64,000 bases of DNA from Tillus elongatus (lineage: Eukaryota > Arthropoda > Insecta > Coleoptera > Cleridae), in the NCBI GenBank assembly GCA_964006375.1, contig OZ023264.1, positions 173,586,295 through 173,650,294 of the forward strand, written 5' to 3'. The translations under genes and the position numbers were made by a program. The notes beneath the pieces were generated by a model that searched no databases, had not been told where the DNA came from, and saw only the letters and a program-made list of their open reading frames with translations. Shown here piece after piece: positions 31,070 to 41,509 of the stretch (its first letter is position 1; the number at the start of each line of letters is the position of its first letter).

Positions 31070-31784
31070 AAGCTCAAAACTGTGTATGTAGTTATCTGTG
31101 GGAAATATGCATTGGTGCGATGAAATCATCACCAAATAATGCGGTCCTGGTGGAAAGCCAGGAACCACCGATATACTTAACAATGGCATTTTTGGCCAAA
31201 AAAACTAGTTATCGAATTATCTATTACGTTTTAAGGTATTATATTGGCTTTTTCTTGAATGCTTGTCTAATACTTATTGGCCAAAAAAAAAAATCCACCA
31301 TTGGTTGATGCATACGGCAATACAATGCACTTTGCTGGCGCGATTGTTCCAAGAGACAAAATCCCAATATTTACCCTACTCTCTCAAAAAATGCACAAAA
31401 TCGATATAATATTTCCAAATTATACCATTTTCCCATCTCTAAATCGTTCCATACTTAAAGCAATATTGGAAGAGTTTGACAAATATACACAAATATATAC
31501 AGATGCTTCAAAATCGTTATCTGGGACAGGCTGTGCTTTTTGTTCCCAAAACGGTAGATACCAAAAAATGAAATTTAATAATATAGCATCTATTTACACT
31601 GTGGAGGCATACGCACTGTATGGAGCACTTCAATGGTCAATTGAAAACAAAATTAAACATATTCTAATTTTATCAGATTCCAAATCAGTTCTGCTTTTAC
31701 TTAAAAATTACACCAAACATGGCAAAAATCCAGTAATATGTGACATTATCAGTCTGTATCAGTCGATAGAGGATGGTGGTAATC
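31070..31784 (+). pseudogene. LINE fragment with RNase H domain
   Basis: 3' part of a non-LTR retrotransposon polymerase that carries a C-terminal ribonuclease H (I-type LINEs). A region reading GAMKSSPNNAVLVESQEPP (about 31110-31170) corresponds to the segment after the reverse transcriptase. After a frame break near 31290 the frame to 31807 holds RNase H: IYTDASKS (first Asp, about 31496), TVEAYALYGALQW (Glu, about 31600) and ILSDSKSVLLLL (second Asp, about 31672). The C-terminal catalytic residues are missing because a SINE begins at 31785. It is a different family from the LINE copies at 9.2, 36.3 and 47.3 kb, which show no RNase H. Confidence 0.8.
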
Positions 31785-32134
31785 GAGCCTCGGTAGTCCA
31801 GTGGTAAGAACGTGTGCCTCTGAACCAAAGGGTACTGGGTTCGACTCCAGGGTTCCCCTTTTACTTTTTTAGTACATAGTATATAATTCACAACAACCGA
31901 GGTTGTGCAATTGTATTTGGGGCAAGGTAGATGTCGGCAGGTTTCGCCCTTGGGAGGGGACGTAAAACCGTCTATCCTGTGTCCATGCAATGTTGTGCAC
32001 GTTTAAGATCCCTACCTTCCTTACAGAAAGGCAGCGGTTGGGCAAAATTTCCCGAAGTAGTGAGGTAAAAGTTCTCCCTGGCGTCGGTGATTGGACATAA
32101 TCGCGGAAATAGACCGACGTTAAAGACAAAAAAA
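31785..32134 (+). mobile_element. tRNA-derived SINE, copy 1
   Basis: The head resembles a tRNA, with an A box (GTAGTCCAGTGGTAAGAACG) and a B box (GGGTTCGACTCC). The anticodon-loop equivalent reads CTCTGAA, as in tRNA-Gln(CUG). The body contains CCGAGGTTGTGC, CCTTCCTTACAGAAAGGCAG and CCCTGGCGTCGGTGATTGG, and ends GACGTTAAAGACAAAAAAA. The body is shared with the copies at 49.2 and 54.9 kb, showing this is a SINE and not a tRNA gene. It interrupts the LINE RNase H frame. Confidence 0.85.
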
Positions 32135-33250
32135 CTGCTTCAAATATTTTACAATACATTTATATCATTGGTATTTTGTAAATCAATTATGAGTTAGTGA
32201 TGTAATGAAGGGTTTTAAATTTTCTAACTTTCAATTGGGAAATAACGCTTCGTCACAATAGATAAATATTCATTTTGCTTACAGAGTTAGCTGGTAGTAT
32301 GTGACTACAGATGAAGACAGCATCGTTGTAGAAATACGTATCCTGCGCATAACTCTGTGCTTGCTTGCGTCTGTTATGTGGTGATACAGCTTTACCTTTT
32401 AGATTCTACCACGGTGGCAGCGTCGATTTTTTATTGTTTTATGTTTTCTCTAACATGAAAGAGTGAAATGCTTCAAACAAGAACCTAAATCAAAGTAATA
32501 ATTGATGTATTAACGTTGAATAGCATCTTCTATTTGAAAGAGATTTGCTCTTTGTAACAACTGTCGTCATAAATCTATTTAAATTTCGTTGTTTGCACCA
32601 TGGTCTTTAAGAAGTTATTTTCTCTAAAACCTGATGCCTGGCTTTGCCTTAAACATATCTTTTCAGACCTTCCGCCCTTTCGAGATCACAGATCAAGCGG
32701 AGATTGAAGGAATTAAAAACAAAAATCTAAAAGCAGATAGCTTAAATTTAGAGACTTTGATGTCTCTTTGAGAATAGATAAGTATCAGTTACAAGAGAAA
32801 CCCCGTTGCCGCTACTTTTGTGTAGACTAGTCGATATTATTTACTGAGTTTCGCGGCTTAAAGGAGGTAATTTGGTCAACGTTTATATATTTCACTAAAA
32901 TAACTTTTTTGTCTAGCCTTTTAAAGCACACTTGATCAATATGCTTATTCTAATAAACTAGTTTATAACGTGTTTAATTTTAAATACCTGTCATAGATTT
33001 TCATGTTTGTATGTTTGTATAACCCGTCAACATTTATCAACCTTTAGAATTCATATTTAATTGATATAATATGCCTAAATTTTTGCACGTAAGTAACTTG
33101 AAGATATACGGTATGGTTTATTATTAAATGTATAAATCCGAAAGGTAAAGTCGACTGAAAATATACCAAAACATCTGCAGAATCTGTAGTCTATTCATAT
33201 TTACAACACAGAGTTGCTGGACCAGAAGTACCACCACAGAAAGAGAACAG
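32135..33250. other. Unassigned intergenic DNA
   Basis: No gene or known repeat seen. Confidence 0.4.
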
Positions 33251-33290
33251 TCAAGACGCAGCAAGTGCGTTATGGTGGCAACTTTTCTTT
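33251..33290 (-). mobile_element. HINE-like 3' terminal scrap
   Basis: GACGCAGCAAGTGCGTTATG then GTGGCAACTTTTC: the family's 3' end, directly upstream of, or inserted in, a transposase remnant. Confidence 0.55.
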
Positions 33291-33294
33291 AAGG

Positions 33295-34090
33295 AGCTTC
33301 AGAATTTAAGATCTCGATTCTGGTCCATGGTAAGACATCCATAATGCCAGCATCTTCATCAAAATTGGTTTTGATCCAAACAAAATTCAATTGACTCAGG
33401 AGCTAAAACCCGACGACCATAGACAGGGCCGTGAATACGCGGATTGGGCCTCAGAGCATTTTGCAGCTGACCCTAATTTCGGGAAGAAAATCATCTTTAG
33501 CGATTAGGCTCATTTTTGGCTGAATGGTTTTGTTAATAAACAAGATTGCCGGATTTGAAGCAAGACAAATCGACGGGAGATCCATCAGGTGCTTCAGCAC
33601 TCCGAAAAAGCCACTGTTTGGTGTGGATTTTGATCCGGTGGTATCACTGGCATTATTTCTACTTCTAAGATGCGCAAGGAGCCACGCTCACTGTCAGTGG
33701 CAACCGATATCGGACGATAATTACAAATTATTCGTGGCCTAAAATCAATGGTATGGATCTCAAGAACATGCGGTTTAAACAAGACGGCTCCACTTGCCAT
33801 ACTACACGGAAAACATAAAATTTATTGGATGAAAAGTTTGTGGGCTTCGTCATCTCGCGTGGGGGTAGCTTTAACTGGCCACCGAGATCGTGTGATCTAA
33901 CACCGCTCGATTACTTTCTGTAGGACTACGTGAAATCTCGAGTCTATGCTGACAAACCACAGACAATTGCTGCCCTCAAGGCCAACATAACCCGCGTTCT
34001 TCATGAGATTGATCCCCATTTATACGACCCAAAATTGGTCCACCAGGATACACCACCTTCAGCGGGGTCGCGGCGGCCATTTGGTTTAAA
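33295..34090 (+). pseudogene. Mariner-like (DD41D-spaced) transposase pseudogene
   Basis: Remnant of an IS630/Tc1/mariner transposase. Readable pieces in order: IQLTQELKPDDHRQGREYA (about 33387), FGKKIIFSD followed by a stop where Glu is expected, then AHFWLNGFVNKQDCRI (about 33500-33550); MDLKNMRFKQDGSTCHTT with the second Asp (about 33745-33800); FVISRGGSFNWPPRSCDLTP ending in LDYFL with the third Asp (about 33845-33922), followed by a stop where Trp is expected; and KSRVYADKPQTIAALKANI (about 33935). There are 41 positions between the second and third Asp. Part of the middle is scrambled (about 33550-33690). Not functional. Confidence 0.8.
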
Positions 34091-34608
<518 letters not shown>

Positions 34609-34674
34609 GAAAATTATGTTTATTAGAATTTTTCAGCCTCTGGTAACTTGGTTAGTGAAACGATAGTCAGGTTT

Positions 34675-34794
34675 TAGTGAATTTTCGTAGAAAAAATTCA
34701 CTAACGGGTAGATTCCGACTTTTGAATTTTGAAAATTTTTTTGCAAATGAGGGCGAACTAGAACCCCTAGAACCCATATCCGGGGTCAGTTTCA

Positions 34795-34863
<69 letters not shown>

Positions 34864-34864
34864 T

Positions 34865-34955
<91 letters not shown>

Positions 34956-35279
34956 ACCGACACCTCAAAAAATAATGGGCCGACTTGGATAAAATTTGGC
35001 ATGTGCCTTTCTTTTATAAATGGCTTGGATAAGTTTGTTAGTCAGGAAAATCTGACGAGGTTTTCTGAGAAAATTTTGTGTTTTCATTCGAACAATTTTT
35101 TTATATCAAAAATAAAGAAGCTATGATAATCAAATTTGGTGTGTAGATTTACAATATAAAAAGTAAACTATACACCAAAATATAGGTTTTTATGTTACAA
35201 GAAAAAAAAGTTATAATACAATATTTTGTGCCAGATTATTTCTATGAAAATTCACTACCATAACGCACTTGCTGCGTCC
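34675..35279 (+). mobile_element. HINE-like element, full copy
   Basis: 5' TAGTGAATTTTCGTAG...AAAAATTCACTAACG, GAGGGCGAACTAGAACCCC, (TA)n (34798-34861 and 34873-34952 around ATACATACATAT), CACCGACACCTCAAAAAATA, and 3' TTCACTACCATAACGCACTT, GCTGCGTCC. It lies back to back with the minus-strand fragment at 34383-34608. Confidence 0.78.
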
Positions 35280-35817
35280 AGGCTTTTTTTAAATGTGTTG
35301 TGGTGATAGGGGTTCTCTAAGTGTACAGTGCTCGTCATAGGTTCCAATCTTCACTTACTGTATGTTTACAACAAACAAAATGTTTGCATTATGTCTACGC
35401 AATGATGCTTATCTCCAAAAATGGAGCTTATTACTGCAAAACTAGTTTAAAGGTTTAAGCCGTTCCTGAAATACCCAATAAAAATCAATGAAAATGCTGA
35501 TTTTGTCATAATATAATACTTGAAGCACTGGAAAAAACTAACGCTTATAATAACTGCCTTTTATTGAAAAGGATCTTCTTAGATAGTGAAATCGCAGGGT
35601 ATTTTTCATATTATATAATATTTGATACATGCAGTGCAAAATAAAACGTGCCGACAGCTACAGTATACATAAATTCTGCCCACGCATTTGGGTGCAAATT
35701 ATCTGATTTCATCTGCCTACGCACTGTTCATGCTTAGCATGTCATTTTCAGACACGAAATAATGGAAACAATAGACTTTTGTCTCAAGTTGCTAGTCTAA
35801 GATGTATTATATTTACT
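35280..35817. other. Unassigned DNA
   Basis: No feature recognised. Confidence 0.4.
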
Positions 35818-35861
35818 TTTAGCGAATGTTTCGTAAAACGAAAAATTCACTAATGAGGAGA

Positions 35862-35957
<96 letters not shown>

Positions 35958-36072
35958 TGTATGTATGTATCCAACCGATAACTCAAAAAATAATTAACTG
36001 ATTTCGCTGAAACTCGGCAAGTGCCTTTCTTTTATTAATGGTTTGGATAAGTTCGTTAGCCAGAAAATATGT
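35818..36072 (+). mobile_element. HINE-like element, 3'-truncated
   Basis: AGCGAATGTTTCG...AAAATTCACTAATGAGGAG, (TA)n at about 35864-35951, then CCAACCGATAACTCAAAAAA and CTCGGCAAGTGCC. It stops where the Penelope-like fragment begins. Confidence 0.7.
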
Positions 36073-36290
36073 ATACTTTTAAGGGCAGTTACGACAAAAA
36101 ATAGAAGGCTATATTTTAAAGAAAGTCACTCTGTACTAACAACTTGATATATTTCGCTTGCGATCCCAAGCATCTTCAGGAGTATTAAAAATGAATAAAA
36201 AATAACCATAACATCTAGATTATGCAATAACAAACACTTGCAGCACTGTAACTAATTGAAGAAGCAAGGTCAAACATCAAAACAGAGAAA
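36073..36290 (-). mobile_element. Penelope-like terminal fragment
   Basis: On the minus strand, near 36180-36140, CTGAAGATGCTTGGG is followed by ATCGCAAGCGAAATATATC, the signature region of Penelope-type terminal repeats. GCTTG and CAAGC can pair as stem II. The cleavage and helix I parts are altered. No coding part remains. Confidence 0.5.
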
Positions 36291-36294
36291 AATC

Positions 36295-38688
36295 CGGCAC
36301 AGGGATCTAATTTCTGCAAGAGCACGTTCCCACCTCTTCTTACGGGGAATGAAATTGTTTCTACCGCCCTGGGCAAGGCTGAACTTTTTGCCTCGTTGTT
36401 TGCCGGCAATTATACTCTCAACCCACCCCCAAATGTTCAACCACCAACAGTCCCCAATGTCGCGCATTTAATGACGGATATCACTTTCAAAATTAAAAAG
36501 GTACGAAAGATGCATCCCTTCTCTTGATACCAGGAAAGCCTCTGGTCTTGACAAGATCCCAGCAATTGTTCTCAAAAAATGCGCACCAGAACTTGCTCCT
36601 GTCCTAACTCGTCTGTTTTAGACATCTTACAATAGAGGCATATTCACTAGTAACTGGAAAACTGCTTGAGTACAATCCGTCCTCAAGAAAGGATCCAAAG
36701 AGCTTCCTAGAAACTACAGGTATATTTCTCTCCTTTCAGTCGTCTCTAAGGCTCACAAAAAGATTCTACACAATCCCAGCCAAGAAAACCGTCAAGCATT
36801 TAACGACGCAAGAAACCGCTATGTCCGCATTCTTTCTGAGGCAAAAAACTTGTTTAATAACCACATCAAAAACAAAGTCCTCCTAAGATACAGCGGCAGC
36901 CAACCCTTCTGGACTCTTGCTAAATCTATTGGGAATAATTTCTGCCATTGCACGTTCCCACCTCCTGTCTCAGGGGATGAAATTGTTTCTACCGCCCTGA
37001 GCAAGGCTCAACTTTTTGCCTCGTTGTTGGCCGGCAATTCTACTCTCAACCCACCTCCAAATGTTCCACCACCAACAGTCCCCAATGTCGCGCATAAAAT
37101 GACGAATATCACTTTCAAAACTAAAAAGGTACGAAAGATGTTCCTTCTCTTAATACTAGGAAAGCCTCTGGCCTTGACGAGATCCCAGCAATTTTTCTCA
37201 AAAAATGGCGCACCAGAACAATAGACGCATATTCCCTAGTAACTGGAAAACTACTAGAGTACAACCTGTCCCCAAGAAAAGATCCAAAGCGCTTCTTAGC
37301 AACTACAGACATATTTCTCTCCTTTCAGTCGTCTCTAAAGTGATGGAAAAGTATATAAACACCGAACGACTAAAATTTCTTGAAAAACACAGTCTAGTCC
37401 ACGACAGACAGTATGGATTCCGTCAGCGCAGATCAACTGCCGACCTCCTTTCCATTGTCACCCATTCTTGGAACAAGTCTATGGAACTACACGGTGAATC
37501 CCAGATTATCGCTCTAGACATATCTAAAGCATTCGACCAGGTCTGGCACGCAGCGCTGCTTAATAAACTACCGGCCTATGGCCTACCACCAAAACTCTGT
37601 ATGAGGACAGCAAATCTCCTCTCCAACTGGAGCATTTCTGTTGTCGTGGATGGCCATTTCTCTAAACTGTATCCAATTAATGCAGGAGTTCCTCAAGGTT
37701 CAGCTTTAGCCCCTACTTTGTTTCTTCTTCACATCAATGACCTCCTCTTTAGCACACCCAATCCAGTTCACAGTTACGCGGACGACAGCACCCTCCACTC
37801 AAATATACAATATTCTAAGCCTGTCTCTTTAGCCCAATTAGATGAGGATCGCTGACTCATGGAGGGTTCTGTCTCCATGTATCTCCAAAAAATATTATAC
37901 TGGGGAAGTTGAAATCTTGTGCAATTCAACCCCAACAAATCACAGTCTTGCTTTCTTTCTCATAAGAGTTACACCAGCCATAGACTTATCACAATAAACA
38001 ACCAAGTTATTCAAAGTAATAAGCCCTTTTTACTTGTTGGCATTTCTGTGGATCGAAATTTCACTTGGCACCAACATGTCACATCGATTGCAGAAGCGGC
38101 TGCTAAGAAATTAGGTTTCCTCTTACGGGCTCGCAAATACTTTTCACCAGCTAGTCTCTATACCTTATGTACTTCACAAATAAGACCAAACCTCGAATAC
38201 TGCTCCCACAACTGGCGTGCTGCTGCCGCTTCTACATTCGCTATCGTGGACTCCATTCAGAAGAGAGCTATACGTCTCATAGGTGACCCTACCCTTACCC
38301 AAAGGCTCCCATCCCTTGCCCACCGACGTGCCGTTGGTGACCTCTCTCTCTCTCTTTTATAGATATCTGCACGGGCACTGCTCAGAGGAGCTATCGTCCA
38401 CCTGCTGCCCTCAACAGATTCACGAAGGGAACAGAGCGAATGCACCCTTTTACTGTCCAGGTCACCAGGCATATAATATCTTGTTATGCCCGCTCTTTCG
38501 TCCCGAGTACTTCCAAGTTGTGGAATTCCTTGCCGGCACATGTTTTTCCTTCTCCCTGAACCACCAAACCGTCAAGTCCAGAATTAACAAGTTGCCTCTT
38601 TCCTCCTAGTCGACACCCGCGGTACAATAGTATTTAGTCTGTGAGCCCTCGTGGTGTGTTGTTGAAATAAAAAAATAAAAAACGGAGA
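36295..38688 (+). pseudogene. LINE pol, copy 2 (two joined fragments)
   Basis: Same LINE family as 9.2-11.4 kb, in two fragments. Fragment a (36315-36752) ends in the early reverse transcriptase region. At an AAG microhomology it jumps back upstream to fragment b (from about 36750), which repeats the same region and then runs through the reverse transcriptase. A 216-codon stretch (37205-37855) contains RQYGFRQRRSTADLL, IALDISKAFDQVWHAALLNK, GVPQGSALAPTLF and the intact catalytic box SYADDS. A stop follows at 37853-37855. Later parts include QIRPNLEYCSHNWR. The 3' end is GTGTGTTGTTGAAATAAAAAAA near 38660-38680. Inactive because of stops and frameshifts. Confidence 0.85.
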
Positions 38689-39266
38689 AAACTGGTTTCG
38701 GTAAACTTCATAAATCAAAGCATGCAGCTTTAAAGTCGCTATTAATTGTATGCATTATGTAGCGCCAACGATTTAATAAGATTACATTGACACAAGTGCT
38801 TAATGAATAGACAGAGCCAATCAACTTGTAAGCCTCTTTATATTTCGCTATAATTTGATAATACGATTGATGTGTCAGATTTTCGATACACTCGCACACA
38901 CAATAAAATCGACCAATGTGTAGCAAACAGCGAAATAATTCAATGAACCTCAACGCAACCAACAAATATCAACAATCGACATAATCTGATTATAAATATA
39001 TGAAATAATGCATGTCGGTCAGCATTTTATCATAAATAATTTGATTTGCGTGACCAGAATGTTCAATTCTTTCATGTCAATACCAACGCCCACTTCGCTT
39101 TTTATGCATTTTTAATGCTATTGTGAAAAACTCTAGATATGAAAACAAAGGCAAATACTATTTTTTTGTTACTTGTTGACATGCCTTATTAAATAATGTA
39201 GGAAAGCAGAGACACAATATTTTTACAAAAGTTGTCTTACGTATTGCCTTAAATATAATACTAAAT
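38689..39266. other. Unassigned flank of the errantivirus
   Basis: No recognised feature. Confidence 0.4.
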
Positions 39267-39270
39267 CGCG

Positions 39271-39674
39271 AGTTAACTTTCTTGTTAACACACTTGACTT
39301 TTTAAAAGAATTTATTGATTATAGTTACATAAAATACTTATGAATAATAAAAAAAAATGATAAATATAAATTATGACAATTTAAGAGACTCAAGCAATAA
39401 CAATGTAGGAATGTCCGTCCGTGGTCTGGTAACTTCCATATATAGTCTCTGGTGGGGCGTGGACCGAGAGGCGGTTTCCACCTAAGTTGCAGTCTTGAAG
39501 GTGATCCTAGCAGGTGGCTGGTTGCTGAATTGAAGGTCTAGTTGTTTACCCATTTATGAATAGTCTATTCTTCTTATTGCGCTGCTTTTAATTAACCCAT
39601 TCGTCAGCGACCTTGGGTGTTGAATCGGGATCTGTACTTCTTATATACATTGTATGAGTTGGCTATTGTTATCT
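39271..39674 (-). repeat. 3' LTR of the errantivirus
   Basis: 404 bp. In element orientation it begins AGATAACAATAGCC and ends GTTAACT. It contains AATAAA (39311-39316, minus strand) about 40 nt before its end, a plausible polyadenylation signal. I saw no difference from the 5' LTR. Confidence 0.95.
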
Positions 39675-39686
39675 CCTCCATCCTTT
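39675..39686 (-). promoter_or_regulatory. Polypurine tract
   Basis: AAAGGATGGAGG on the minus strand, directly against the 3' LTR, where plus-strand priming is expected. Confidence 0.75.
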
Positions 39687-39698
39687 AGAGAACGAAGC

Positions 39699-41376
39699 CT
39701 ATGGTTCGTTCCGAATAGTCATCGGGAATCCAGTAATTGGTTTGGAGTCAGCAGTTTTCGTTTTTGATTTTTGCCAGAAGTATCTTGCAGTTATTGTGAT
39801 TATTGTTATTATTATCACAAGGTATAGTATAATTGTCCATACACTAGGGTGGTATATGGGCAAATCGATGGTTCCTGGAATTTTGCCATTGATGGATTGT
39901 AACTGGGATTTGATATTGTTCAAGTCGTGCAGTTGGACATTTTCTAATTTTAGTTCTGGTAATTTGTCTGGGAATATGGGTGCTTTATTTGTTACCAATT
40001 CGATGTTTGGGAGATTGAACGATTGTTGTGTTTCCGATGCCATTTGTACTGAACTAAATCTTTCGTTATTGATGATAAGTTGGCATTTGGGTTTCAGAGT
40101 CGCCAGTTTTGTTCCGCTGATTATTTTGGTTTCTTCATTTTCTTCGCAGCTAAGTTTGATTTTCGTTTCTTCGGGTGCCACTATTATGTATTGGGTATTG
40201 CCATATTTAGAGACTGTTGTTTTTGTTATTTTGACAAGTTCTTGCTTGCAATTGTTTATCGGTTTCTGGAAGTTGATCAGTTTAATTTCGCATGGGTTGT
40301 TTTCGTTAAGTGCTGTCGGGTTGTCATTTTCACAAAAGTATGTCTGGTCTTTTAGATTCCTACACTTTTCGTTTCTGTAAGCGTAGTGTTTGCTGCTAAG
40401 GATTAGGTACTTGGTTCTAGGGACAATCATTCTGAAGGTATATGGATTTTTAGGGACTGGTAATGCATACAATTGATAATAAATATAATCTGATTTGTCT
40501 ACTAAGGGTATATCTATTTGGAATATAATTTTAAAATCAATTTGAACGGTTTTTATGTTAAATATTTTTTCATAAAGTGAAATGTCGGATTTTGTTATTA
40601 ATCTTGATTTTGAGATATGGTTTTCAATATTTTCTAATTCTTTTGATATAAATTTTGGTTTCAGTATTGACGTATGATACGTGTTCAATTTTGAAAAAGT
40701 AATTGCATTTTCTGTTGTTAATATCATGTTTAGTACATTATTTAACAAATAACTGATTTGAGTGAGTAATTCCAAATGTTTTACTCTATGAAAATTTGTC
40801 AGTTGGTCGCTTTTTAGACTATCTATTGTATATTCCAAATCGTTTATTCTCGCTACTATGGCTTCTTGGTTATGGTTCAGGTTGTCTATTGTTTTATTGA
40901 ACTCTGTTATAGCATCTATCATTAGGGATGTCTGTGAACTAAAAAGTTGATGTACTTGATTTTGATCTTTCCTCAAAATTTCAAGAGCTTTATATATTCT
41001 GTCGCCGTCATCTGCATCTAAGTTCCCAGTTATTGATTTGAATATTGATCCTAGTCCGTTTATTATACCTCTTTTGTTCCTAATCGTTCTTGGAAATATT
41101 CGATGAAATGTGTCATCAATATTGCTGATGGTGAAATTGATTGTTAAAATAAAATTTTTATATTCTAACTTGTATTCTGCATTCATTACGCTTATTATGT
41201 TGTCAAAGTAAGTTTTTAGTCTGTTAAAGTCGTCGTATAGTTGTTTTAGGTCATGTATATGAATCATTCTCCATTTATCGTTTTCTGAAAAGGCTTGTCC
41301 CAGTTTGCGTGGCAGTATGCCTGGATTGTCTGTTAGGTCTTCTAATTGTGGTTTTACTCTGGTGAAGAGAATGAAC
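39699..41376 (-). CDS. env: Errantivirus envelope glycoprotein (spliced)
   Basis: Envelope of insect errantiviruses, related to the baculovirus F fusion protein; it acts at the membrane and is thought to mediate cell-to-cell transfer. From the first internal Met at 41267 the frame gives 522 residues. It is also open upstream to a splice acceptor (TTGCAG ending at 41377). A donor at 44253 (GTAAGT) follows a 29-nt exon (44254-44282) that starts with ATG. Phases fit (2 nt plus 1 nt), predicting 568 residues with a hydrophobic N-terminus like a signal peptide. A basic cleavage site (RNKR near residue 62 of the internal-Met numbering) precedes a Gly-rich fusion-peptide-like segment. A membrane anchor lies near residues 475-500 and a short tail follows. 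No stop or frameshift is visible. Expression is not shown. Confidence 0.85.
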
Positions 41377-41509
41377 CTGCAAGGCGAAGATTGCGTAAAT
41401 GGGTGATTGTCTGTTCGTCAGTTCTGTGATTTAGTATTATAGATTTATTAGTCAGTTTCTTACGTCATGTCTCGTTTGTCGATTATCCGAATATCTAGGT
41501 TCGACTTAG

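Noticed and set aside
31790..31860. tRNA gene at 31.8 kb (also 49.5 and 54.9 kb)
   Set aside because: A and B boxes are present, but the tRNA-like part is fused to a shared 280-bp body with target duplications, so these are SINE copies. The stems do not fold into a good tRNA.
36140..36180. Hammerhead ribozyme in the 36.1-kb Penelope-like fragment
   Set aside because: Stem II and GAA are present, but an extra base follows the core, helix I does not pair and the cleavage region is altered; treated as a decayed motif only.
39742..40380. 212-codon plus-strand frame
   Set aside because: It lies antisense to the errantivirus env frame, which has clear domains; the plus-strand frame is a shadow.
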